Assembly: GCF_000814475.1 (NCBI RefSeq)
Contig: NZ_JSVC01000019.1
Coordinates: forward strand, 124,001-188,000
DNA from: Flavihumibacter solisilvae
GTDB lineage: Bacteria > Bacteroidota > Bacteroidia > Chitinophagales > Chitinophagaceae
DNA length: 64,000 nucleotides
Reading direction: 5' to 3'
Made by a program: the position numbers and the translations under genes. The notes under the pieces were generated by a model that searched no databases, had not been told where the DNA came from, and saw only the letters and a program-made list of their open reading frames with translations. Below, in pieces: positions 1 through 6,950 of the stretch. Each line of letters opens with the position of its first letter. The first letter of the stretch is position 1.

Positions 1-1
1 G

Positions 2-58
2 GATCATTTCGGACTTGAAGAAAAAAGAAAAGACTACGACAGGCTAAAGAACCTGTGA
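2..58 (+). CDS. C-terminal end of an unidentified protein (cut by window start)
   Basis: An open frame enters the window at position 2 and ends at a TGA at 56-58, giving an 18-residue, highly charged tail that looks helical (DHFGLEEKRKDYDRLKNL). It overlaps the convergent 3' end of the gluconate permease gene by 15 bp. Such short convergent overlaps recur elsewhere in this window, which makes a real gene end plausible. The family cannot be recognised from so little sequence. Confidence 0.4.
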   Translation, partial: DHFGLEEKRKDYDRLKNL

Positions 59-1348
59 CAGCAGCAGTACGAGGATCAGTCCGCTTACCGACACGATCGA
101 TTCCATGATGGTCCAGCTTAAGACTGTCTCCTTTACAGTAAGGCCAAAGTATTCTTTGAACATCCAGAAACCGGTATCATTTACATGCGAGCAGAATACG
201 CTTCCCGCACCTACTGACAGCACCATCCATTCGGGCGAAACGCCGGTCGCCACTACAAGTGGCGCCAGCACGCCGGCAGCAGTGAGGCCGGCGACAGTAG
301 CGGAACCAATAATGATCCTGATGGCTGCCGCAACCAGCCATCCCGCGACCAGTGGCGGAAACTGGTAACCCGTAACGAAAGCGGCCACTTCTTTTGCCAC
401 ACCCGTAACCGTGAGTACTTCCTTGAATGCACCACCGGCAGCAATAACCATCATGATAAGCGCAATGCTTTCAATTGCGGATCCATAGTGACCCATTATT
501 TCTGTAACCGTCATTCCCTTTCTCAGTCCCAGGAAATAGCCGGCGGAAAGTGCTGCAAGCAGCATCGCGAAAACCGGTTCACCGAGAGCAAGCAAAACTT
601 TTAGTATAACAGAACTGTCCGGCAAAACGGGCACGAGAGCCGCGGGCAGGGCTATAAGTAAAACGGGCAGTAAGGCAACTAAAATACTGGTTGAAGCAGA
701 AGGCAGGTTTTCCTCTTCCGGGGCAACAGTAGTAAAGTTTACCTTGTTTCCAGTCCTGATAAAGCGCCTACCGAAAAGTATGCCCGCAATGCATACTACT
801 GGTACGGCAACGATCAATCCATAAAGAATCGTTTTTCCCAGCGAAGCATTGAACAGCGAGGCCAGTCCAACAGGTCCGGGGTGCGGCGGCAGGAAACCGT
901 GGGTAACCGAAAGCGAAGCGGCCATTGGAATAGCTACATATAGTAGAGGCACATTTGCACTTGCCGCGATGGTAAACACGAACGGTACGAGTATTACGAA
1001 GCCGGCATTGTAAAACAGTGGAATGCCAACCAGGAAGCCCATCAGGAGCACAGCCCATTGCAGGTGGCGGACGCCAAACTTTTTCATCAGGTACCTGCTG
1101 ATGACCACAGCGGCACCGCTTTTTTCGAGCATCCGGCCCTGCATGGCACCGAGACAAAGAATAAGCGCCATACTACCGAGGATATTGCCGACCCCGGCCT
1201 GGATGGTCTGCATGAGCTTACCGAATGGAAGTCCATATGCCAGTCCCACCAGCAGGGAAACAACCAGCAACGCAAGAAAAGGGCTCACCTTTTTTATCGT
1301 AAGGAAAAGCAGGATCAGGATGGCGGCAATGATGATGACGATCGACAT
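44..1348 (-). CDS. gntP: GntP family gluconate:H+ symporter
   Basis: Inner-membrane permease that imports gluconate or a related aldonate with protons. The 434-residue protein is almost entirely hydrophobic and is near the usual GntP length of about 440. It carries GntP-family stretches: the FYNAGFVILVPFVF region near residue 115 and the HGFLPPHPGPVGLA segment near residue 150. The start ATG lies inside the 3' end of the upstream kinase gene (34-bp overlap), so the two are probably translationally coupled. Pairing with a gluconokinase supports gluconate as substrate, although GntP paralogues can carry other sugar acids. Confidence 0.9.
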   Translation of the reverse strand: MSIVIIIAAILILLFLTIKKVSPFLALLVVSLLVGLAYGLPFGKLMQTIQAGVGNILGSMALILCLGAMQGRMLEKSGAAVVISRYLMKKFGVRHLQWAVLLMGFLVGIPLFYNAGFVILVPFVFTIAASANVPLLYVAIPMAASLSVTHGFLPPHPGPVGLASLFNASLGKTILYGLIVAVPVVCIAGILFGRRFIRTGNKVNFTTVAPEEENLPSASTSILVALLPVLLIALPAALVPVLPDSSVILKVLLALGEPVFAMLLAALSAGYFLGLRKGMTVTEIMGHYGSAIESIALIMMVIAAGGAFKEVLTVTGVAKEVAAFVTGYQFPPLVAGWLVAAAIRIIIGSATVAGLTAAGVLAPLVVATGVSPEWMVLSVGAGSVFCSHVNDTGFWMFKEYFGLTVKETVLSWTIMESIVSVSGLILVLLLSQVL

Positions 1349-2775
1349 AAGTGAAGAAAGTATTGGTAGTTTTTATCGTAAGTCATTTTCGTGTGGGCAG
1401 CAGGGTTATATACCTGCGTTGCGGGAGTATTCAACAGGTCCCAGTTACTGATGATGCCTGCCGATTTTAACGCAATAGCTATTGCCCCCATCGCAGAAGC
1501 GTCCCTTTCATCGCCCGGCAGAACCAGCGGGCGTTGAAGGATATCGGCCATCAGCTGCACCCACCATTTGCTTTCGGTAAAGCCGCCGCTTGCCATGATC
1601 TGCCGGATCGGTCCATGCGCTGCTTCGAGTTTTTCAAGCAGTTGCCGGAAGCTGAAACAGATTCCTTCCACGAGTGCCCTTTTAAAAGTTGCGTGGGTAT
1701 GACTGATCTTAACTCCGCCGAAAGTGCCGGTTGCGGTCGCATCCCAGACCGGCGAGCGTTCGCCTGCGAACCAGGGCACACAGGTCAGTCCATCACATCC
1801 CGGCTCAACAGAAGCCGCATCGGCAGCAAAAGCTTCCATTATCTCAGCACTGTTTCCTTTTGCCTGCATCACTTCCTCCTGCCACCACCTTGTAATGATT
1901 CCGCCATTGTTGATTGCAGCTCCACAAACAAAATGATCCGCATCGATCATATAGGTAAAGAGCTCCATGTTTTCGTCTGTCCATAACCGGGGTAACATCA
2001 CCCGGATTGCCCCGCTGGTGCCGATGGTAAGTGCTGCCGTGTCGCTGTCAGTGGCTCCGCTACCGATTTGTGCTAGTCCGCCATCACTTCCCCCGATGAC
2101 CCAATTAACCGCGTGGATTTTTGAGTCGACTGTATAAGAACCGGTAATGTTATGGGTCACTGCCACAGGTGTTGAAAGCTGGCGGGGTGCTACACCTGCA
2201 ATCCTCAGCGCGTCCGGGTGCCAGCTGACAGTGCGTTGTGAAAACAGGCCCGTTGCTGCGGCAATACTGTGGTCGACCTGCCACTGGCCGGTGAGCCGAA
2301 ACCATACAAACTCCTTGATACCTACGCATTTCGCCGCTGTTGCAAGCATTGAAGGCTCTGACTCTTTGATCCAGGCCAGTTTGCAGAAAGGAGACATGGG
2401 GTGCAGCGGGGTACCGGTTTCGCTGAATAACTTTACAGCCATGGGATCCTGTCTCAACCTTGCCATAACAGGCTGGGCGGAAGCATCAGCCCAGGTAAAG
2501 AGTGGTGTCAGGGGAATGGCGTTGCCATCAACCAGCACCAGGCTGTGCATGGCAGAACTGAAACTTACGGTAAGATTATCGTCAGCCTTAAGGAAAGTGG
2601 AAAATACTTCCTGAAGCAGGAGATTTACATTGTCAAGTATTTCAAGTGAATCAAGCGTCGCCCCCGCCCCTTTTACATAGGGGCGCTTCGACTGGAAATA
2701 AACTGTCAGTGCCTGGTCGCAGATAACAATTTTCGTATGTGTGGTACCGATATCCAGTCCGGCGAAATAATGCAT
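1315..2775 (-). CDS. gntK: Gluconokinase, FGGY carbohydrate kinase family
   Basis: Cytoplasmic ATP-dependent kinase likely to turn gluconate into 6-phosphogluconate for the pentose phosphate or Entner-Doudoroff route. The 486-residue length fits the FGGY fold. The first phosphate-binding motif, GLDIGTTHTK, is at residues 6-15. The second domain has the GERSPVWD segment, and the ATP-site ASGGFTESKWW motif is near the C-terminus. This is the long FGGY type, not the short P-loop gluconokinase. The partner permease starts inside its 3' end. A nearby sugar-acid or pentulose substrate cannot be ruled out, but the GntP neighbour favours gluconate. Confidence 0.87.
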   Translation of the reverse strand: MHYFAGLDIGTTHTKIVICDQALTVYFQSKRPYVKGAGATLDSLEILDNVNLLLQEVFSTFLKADDNLTVSFSSAMHSLVLVDGNAIPLTPLFTWADASAQPVMARLRQDPMAVKLFSETGTPLHPMSPFCKLAWIKESEPSMLATAAKCVGIKEFVWFRLTGQWQVDHSIAAATGLFSQRTVSWHPDALRIAGVAPRQLSTPVAVTHNITGSYTVDSKIHAVNWVIGGSDGGLAQIGSGATDSDTAALTIGTSGAIRVMLPRLWTDENMELFTYMIDADHFVCGAAINNGGIITRWWQEEVMQAKGNSAEIMEAFAADAASVEPGCDGLTCVPWFAGERSPVWDATATGTFGGVKISHTHATFKRALVEGICFSFRQLLEKLEAAHGPIRQIMASGGFTESKWWVQLMADILQRPLVLPGDERDASAMGAIAIALKSAGIISNWDLLNTPATQVYNPAAHTKMTYDKNYQYFLHLCRSSSSLPPS

Positions 2776-2783
2776 AAGCAGGT

Positions 2784-3866
2784 TTACTGCACCGAATATA
2801 ATAAATCGGCGCGAGGTCCCTGGAAGCTGGTAATATCCAGCGGGAAATGCCTTGTCTTCCGCTTGTTCATGTTCAGCAGTTGTTTCAGATTGAAGGCTGC
2901 TGATTCAAGGTATCTTCCATCTTTGGAATCATAGTCATTCAGGACCAGGTCAGTTGCTTCTTTCACCGCAAGATCCGGTTCGTCGAGATAGTAATACATT
3001 TTCGCCAGCAGGTAATGCGATGCATATCTCAGTTTGCGGTCCGACTTGCTGCTGCTGTTGTATCGCTTCCTGACCTTTTCAAAATAGGCTACTGCTGGTT
3101 TTACTTCCTCCTTAACATCATCGACTGGTTCATTCGGGTTAAGGCGAAAAAGTGCGTTCTTGATGATTGCCCAGTTGGCCCGGAATTTTTCATATTCAGG
3201 GTGTTTCCTGCTGTCGAGGATCCACACCTGGTCGGTGACATTCAACTCTCCGTAACCATACTGCCGGCTGAGGGAATTCGTCAGCCGCTGGATATTGTCA
3301 TACAGCACATCGCGGCTCAGCGTGGTGGTAACGGTCATCATATTGAGCAGGATATTGGCTGCTGCCGACCTGCTGGGATATTCCGTGCCCTTATAGGTAT
3401 GCTGGGTTTCCCGCGACACCGCCTGGTATTGCTGCAACTGTACACCCTTATGGTCCTTTACGAGTACCCGCGCTGCGTACGTATAGGTCAGCAATGGCGC
3501 ATACCAGTTGCGCTTGCCGGTTACATTGCCGTTCTTGTCTTTCAGTGTCTCCTCACGCTGGCTCACATCCGATTTCATGATGATGATGTCTTCCATCCGC
3601 AACTGCACGGTTATATGGGCACCGGTGGTCAGCCTTCGCCAGCCTTCGATCTCGAGGGCTTCTTCCGGGCGATCCTTCATAGTGCTTAATTTCATGAGCG
3701 GACCTGCATCCCAGTCGAACTGGAATGTATGGAAGGAAGTATCAATTTCCACGGAAGGCAGACTGCGGTATGAAACCGAAAAAGAATACCTGTCAAGGTC
3801 CACTTTCTGGGCCAACAGGGTCGTCGTAAGAAGAAATGCCGACATCAGGGCGAGGCAATTTTTCAT
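2784..3866 (-). CDS. Secreted protein of unknown function
   Basis: A 360-residue protein with an N-terminal signal peptide of about 20 residues ending near LLAQ. The middle part is rich in beta-strand-like alternation. The C-terminal third (about residues 255-340) is helical, with a TPR-like run around KLRYASHYLLAKMYYYLDEPDLAVKEA. I do not recognise the family. It lies 8 bp upstream of the gluconokinase gene on the same strand and downstream of an outer-membrane-type protein, so it may be co-transcribed with either. An envelope or periplasmic location is the only supported statement. Confidence 0.75.
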   Translation of the reverse strand: MKNCLALMSAFLLTTTLLAQKVDLDRYSFSVSYRSLPSVEIDTSFHTFQFDWDAGPLMKLSTMKDRPEEALEIEGWRRLTTGAHITVQLRMEDIIIMKSDVSQREETLKDKNGNVTGKRNWYAPLLTYTYAARVLVKDHKGVQLQQYQAVSRETQHTYKGTEYPSRSAAANILLNMMTVTTTLSRDVLYDNIQRLTNSLSRQYGYGELNVTDQVWILDSRKHPEYEKFRANWAIIKNALFRLNPNEPVDDVKEEVKPAVAYFEKVRKRYNSSSKSDRKLRYASHYLLAKMYYYLDEPDLAVKEATDLVLNDYDSKDGRYLESAAFNLKQLLNMNKRKTRHFPLDITSFQGPRADLLYSVQ

Positions 3867-3881
3867 AACAGGGGATAATTG

Positions 3882-3905
3882 GACTTTCCCTATAACGGGA
3901 AAGTC
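3882..3905. terminator. Intergenic hairpin, possible weak terminator
   Basis: A perfect 9-bp inverted repeat (GACTTTCCC and GGGAAAGTC, loop 3891-3896) lies in the 53-bp gap between two minus-strand genes. Neither side has a clear T-run, so a classical intrinsic terminator is doubtful. It could be an mRNA-stabilising or processing hairpin. Confidence 0.35.
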
Positions 3906-3919
3906 GGCAATTTAGTCTG

Positions 3920-4744
3920 TTATCGCCGTTTGCCAAACACATTCAGGAAAGATCGTTCTACGCTGATAAAGTAATTGTTCCGGGCCAGGCGGTTCATATC
4001 CCCGGTGGCTTCAAACCTCGCGCCCAGGTTCACCTTGGTATTGCTGGCGAAGATCAGCTGCAGTGCCGGTGCTATGTCCACGTAATACATGCCATTCTCG
4101 AATCCTTTCATTCCAAGCATCTCCACATAAAGGTTCAGGTTAACCTGGTCGTAGTTGTCATAGCTGCGGGGAAATAACAGGTAACCCGCAGAAAGACTGT
4201 AATTAAATCCAGTCTGGTCGTGCATGTCGCCGTGCGAAGTTTTGAATTTCTCATCCCAGATGCGCATAACCCCGGCCGTTCCGGAAATGGCCAGTTTATT
4301 GATCAGCTGGGTGCCGATGATTCCGCCCTGGATCCCGCTGTTATCGCCATCCAGGTTCATTTCGTCATATACCAGGTCATTTTTGGAATAGGAACCATCA
4401 ACAAAAGCCGCCATCCTGAAATGGGAGTGAATGCCATCACTGGACAGGAACCGCCATTTGAGATATCCTTTTACGGACTCCCACTTCATGCCGGAAGAAT
4501 AAAAATCAGAGAATGTGGTACTTGCCCGGAACATCAGTTGCTTGCTCAGCCCGGCTGTTAACTCAGGCATATAACGCTGGTTCAGTTTCTGCTGGCTGGC
4601 ATTGTCGGCCAGTCTTGCCGTGATCTTTGCACTCAGCGATTTTGCCGGTACATTGCTGGCGGGTTCGGAGAATACGTATAGCTCCTGGCCCCGGACGAAT
4701 GTTGCGAACAACATGCACCCGGCCAGTAATAGTTTGTTTTTCAT
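3920..4744 (-). CDS. Probable outer-membrane beta-barrel protein
   Basis: A 274-residue protein with a signal peptide (cleavage likely after the VRGQ region, about residue 20). It is followed by many amphipathic strands with aromatic ends, such as YLKWRFLSS, FRMAAFVDGSYS and YSLSAGYLLF, and ends in a strand-like SVERSFLNVFGKRR. No known family is recognised. Its gene begins 5 bp after the TlpA-like thioredoxin gene ends, on the same strand, so it is probably part of that periplasmic thiol/metal cluster. A role in metal or small-molecule passage is only a guess from the neighbourhood. Confidence 0.65.
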   Translation of the reverse strand: MKNKLLLAGCMLFATFVRGQELYVFSEPASNVPAKSLSAKITARLADNASQQKLNQRYMPELTAGLSKQLMFRASTTFSDFYSSGMKWESVKGYLKWRFLSSDGIHSHFRMAAFVDGSYSKNDLVYDEMNLDGDNSGIQGGIIGTQLINKLAISGTAGVMRIWDEKFKTSHGDMHDQTGFNYSLSAGYLLFPRSYDNYDQVNLNLYVEMLGMKGFENGMYYVDIAPALQLIFASNTKVNLGARFEATGDMNRLARNNYFISVERSFLNVFGKRR

Positions 4745-4749
4745 CTTGA

Positions 4750-5229
4750 TTAGTTTAAAGCCTGTTGCAGGTAGCGCTGCAACTCAGTTGGACTGGGATC
4801 AATAGAAATGATTACTCCATGCCTGTCGACCAGGAATGAAGTGGGTAACTGGTCAATCTTCCAGGCGAGGGCAGTTGCGCCGTCCCAGCCACCTGGTTCC
4901 AACATCTGCCACCAGGTCATCTTATCCTTTTCTATCGCATGTTTCCAGGCGGACTTATCTGTATCCAGGCTGATAGCGAAGATCTCAAACCCCTTTTTCG
5001 CAAACCGGTTATAAATGGGGGTGACTTCCCGGATGCCTTTACGGCAGGGCATGCACCAGCTTGCCCAGAAATCGACCAGAACCACCTTTCCTTTTAGTGA
5101 AGACAAAGTGCGGGTTTTGCCGGTGATGTCTGTCATTGAGATCTCAGGTGCCTTCTGCCCTATTTTCGGTTGCGCGTAGCCGGAAGCGGCCACAAGCATG
5201 GCGCCTAAAATGAATAAGAAAGTTCTCAT
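4750..5229 (-). CDS. TlpA-like thiol:disulfide oxidoreductase
   Basis: A 159-residue exported thioredoxin-fold protein. A signal peptide covers residues 1-19 (ending SGYAQ). The AhpC/TSA-thioredoxin fold follows, with the active site WASWCMPC, putting the redox cysteines at 59 and 62, and a cis-proline region at QLPTSFLVD. The frame stays open 34 codons upstream, but the ATG at 5229 is the one that gives a proper signal peptide. Such proteins reduce disulfides in the periplasm, for example during cytochrome c or metalloprotein maturation. The neighbouring HMA proteins suggest keeping metal-binding cysteines reduced. A strong hairpin with a T-run ends only 10 nt before this start. Confidence 0.85.
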   Translation of the reverse strand: MRTFLFILGAMLVAASGYAQPKIGQKAPEISMTDITGKTRTLSSLKGKVVLVDFWASWCMPCRKGIREVTPIYNRFAKKGFEIFAISLDTDKSAWKHAIEKDKMTWWQMLEPGGWDGATALAWKIDQLPTSFLVDRHGVIISIDPSPTELQRYLQQALN

Positions 5230-5239
5230 ATAAGTGTTG

Positions 5240-5267
5240 AAAAAAACCCATCCCTGGCGGGATGGGT
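5240..5267 (-). terminator. Intrinsic terminator or attenuator before the TlpA-like gene
   Basis: On the minus strand a perfect 9-bp GC-rich stem (5259-5267 with 5246-5254, loop GCCA) is followed by six T at 5240-5245. It lies 9 bp past the stop of the upstream HMA gene and 10 nt before the TlpA-like start, too close for a separate promoter downstream. Read-through must therefore express tlpA, unless a promoter lies within the upstream gene. Confidence 0.75.
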
Positions 5268-5276
5268 CGGGAATGA

Positions 5277-5822
5277 TCAAATAGTTACGTGGTAAATACG
5301 GGTTTCTGCTGAAAGGCCATCTTTCCGGCAACAGTCACCTGCCTTGCCGGTCTGAACACAGCTCATTTTGCTGGAAGCGCTGTATTTTTTAAAGTCTTTC
5401 GCCTGGACAAAATTCTTATCTACCAATGTCAGCTGCTGTTCACCGTCGAGCACACGCGGCTTCACGGAAAGAAAGTGAAATGCCTTTCCGTTGATTACCT
5501 GGTGGGCATCATTTTCAATGCTGACATTATTGAAATTACCGGTCAGCTGAAGCTTTGCCACAGAGAAGCCGGCGTCTTCCACTCCTTTCCGCAGGGCATC
5601 GATATTTACATCGGCGTCCTTTTTAAAAGTAATGCGGAAGGATGAAGTTTTGATATCAGCATTTACAGATTCAACAAAGGGAAGTTGCTCCAGGGATTTG
5701 TTGATCGCTTTTGTACAAAGCGCACAGGTCAGCCCGCTGGCCTGCAGGCTGGCACTGCTGAACTGGGCAGTGGCAACCATTGTGGACAATACAATGCCCA
5801 TCAATAATATTACTCGTTTCAT
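5277..5822 (-). CDS. Secreted heavy-metal-associated (HMA) domain protein
   Basis: A 181-residue protein with a signal peptide (residues 1-19, ending ATAQ) and an HMA ferredoxin-like fold at about 22-95. The metal-binding motif is GLTCALC (Cys33 and Cys36). The C-terminal half has three further cysteines near KMSCVQTGKAGDCC and is not recognised. HMA domains bind Cu(I), Zn or Hg, and an exported one would act as a periplasmic metal carrier or sensor. It lies 12 bp after the cysteine-rich HMA gene and is followed by a strong terminator-like hairpin. Confidence 0.75.
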   Translation of the reverse strand: MKRVILLMGIVLSTMVATAQFSSASLQASGLTCALCTKAINKSLEQLPFVESVNADIKTSSFRITFKKDADVNIDALRKGVEDAGFSVAKLQLTGNFNNVSIENDAHQVINGKAFHFLSVKPRVLDGEQQLTLVDKNFVQAKDFKKYSASSKMSCVQTGKAGDCCRKDGLSAETRIYHVTI

Positions 5823-5834
5823 GATTGTTGTTTT

Positions 5835-6356
5835 TTATTGCTTTTTGCAACATGCTTTACCGGAGCCGGCGGATTTGTCCTGGCAGCACTCACCTGCATT
5901 TTTTTCGCAGGCTGCCCCGTCTTTGCATTTTCCGTCCAGACATTTTCCGTCTTTGCAACAGTTGTCTTTGCAGCTGCCTTCAGAACAACAATCGTTCTTT
6001 GAAGCTTTAGTAAGATCTGATGAAGCGGCCTTGCGCTCATACTGGCAACATTCATGAAGGTTGTCGTATGCTTTATTATCGGCTGTGAATTTTTCGGTGT
6101 CGTATCCGCTTGCTGCAATCGCCTGCTGGATCTTATCACTGCTGGTTTTTGATGAAGCGAAGCTTACCTGTAATTCTTTTGTTTCTGAATCCCAGCTGGC
6201 CTGTGAGGCACCTGCAGATTTTGCGGCGGTTTCGATTGTCTTCTTACACATGCCGCAGTTTCCCCATACTTTGATGGTTTCTTTCTTAGCAGATTTTGAC
6301 TGAGCAAATGAGAAAGTGGAAACAAGTACGAATAAAATAATAGATAGCGTTTTCAT
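5835..6356 (-). CDS. Secreted HMA protein with a cysteine-rich tail
   Basis: A 173-residue protein: signal peptide 1-19, an HMA domain at about 25-95 with the binding pair in GNCGMC (Cys34 and Cys37), then a low-complexity tail from about residue 102. The tail holds 14 cysteines, many as CC pairs, in Lys/Asp/Gly-rich spacers (for example CKDNCCKDGKC). It looks metallothionein-like and could sequester several metal ions outside the cytoplasm. The tail is too repetitive to assign by family. The gene sits between the HYC_CC_PP gene upstream, separated by an inverted-repeat element, and the second HMA gene 12 bp downstream. Confidence 0.75.
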   Translation of the reverse strand: MKTLSIILFVLVSTFSFAQSKSAKKETIKVWGNCGMCKKTIETAAKSAGASQASWDSETKELQVSFASSKTSSDKIQQAIAASGYDTEKFTADNKAYDNLHECCQYERKAASSDLTKASKNDCCSEGSCKDNCCKDGKCLDGKCKDGAACEKNAGECCQDKSAGSGKACCKKQ

Positions 6357-6374
6357 ATTGATGAAAAATAAAAA

Positions 6375-6479
6375 ATTAAAAATTAAAATTCAAAAGGGCG
6401 CATTTCGATTTTGGATAGCGCGCAGCGGGTCGCAGTAAAAAGTATGTTTACTTTTTACTTTTCAATTTTAATTTTTAAT
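6375..6479. repeat. AT-rich inverted-repeat element with inner hairpin
   Basis: Two 22-bp arms (6375-6396 and 6458-6479) are reverse complements with one mismatch. They enclose a GC-richer core, and inside is a second perfect 11-bp hairpin (AGTAAAAAGTA at 6434-6444 with its complement at 6449-6459). It fills nearly the whole gap between two minus-strand genes, and no coding potential is seen. It could be a small non-autonomous repeat or a strong transcript structure. Confidence 0.6.
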
Positions 6480-6480
6480 C

Positions 6481-6927
6481 TCAAATCCTGAAAACACAGA
6501 GCAGGCTCTGGGCCGAGGAAAGTTTGGGGGGCGGAGCGTTTGCACAATAGGCAGTAACGCTTTCCTGGCTGGTAATGGTTTCGTACCTGGCCGGGAGTGT
6601 GAAGCCAGCCAATAAAGTAACAGGCGCTTCAATGAGATATTGTATCGAACTGAACTTCTGGTCAGATGCGATCTTAACCTGCTTGTATTCGTCTTTACAG
6701 CAGTGTTGGGATTCTTTCCCTTTATCCATACCACACTTACCACACTTATCATTGTCGGCATGCGACGTGAATATGGTAAGCCCTGCATCTGCGATGCGAC
6801 CCATACAGTGATGGACCTCAACCAACAGCCCGCTGGAAATCAGCAGGTACATAAAGGCAAAAGATATGGCGAGAAACTTTTTCAACGTCGCAAAAATAGA
6901 AAACCTGCCGGTAACATGCAATAGCAA
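6481..6927 (-). CDS. HYC_CC_PP family protein
   Basis: A 148-residue protein with one N-terminal membrane segment or signal (about residues 17-36). It carries the spaced motifs of the small Bacteroidota family named HYC_CC_PP: a His-Cys pair in VHHCMG, a double cysteine in HCCKDE, and APPP near the C-terminus. The extra CGKCGM motif strengthens a metal-binding role. The family has no established function but often sits beside HMA or metal-efflux genes, as here. The start was taken at the first ATG; a start at the Met just before the hydrophobic stretch is possible. Confidence 0.7.
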   Translation of the reverse strand: MLLHVTGRFSIFATLKKFLAISFAFMYLLISSGLLVEVHHCMGRIADAGLTIFTSHADNDKCGKCGMDKGKESQHCCKDEYKQVKIASDQKFSSIQYLIEAPVTLLAGFTLPARYETITSQESVTAYCANAPPPKLSSAQSLLCVFRI

Positions 6928-6950
6928 CCTGTTAAAATCCTGAAAAAGAA

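Noticed and set aside
1315-1348. 34-bp overlap of gluconokinase and permease considered as a sequencing frameshift or fusion
   Set aside because: Both proteins have normal ends for their families and the permease has a good hydrophobic start at its ATG; overlapping pairs are common here.
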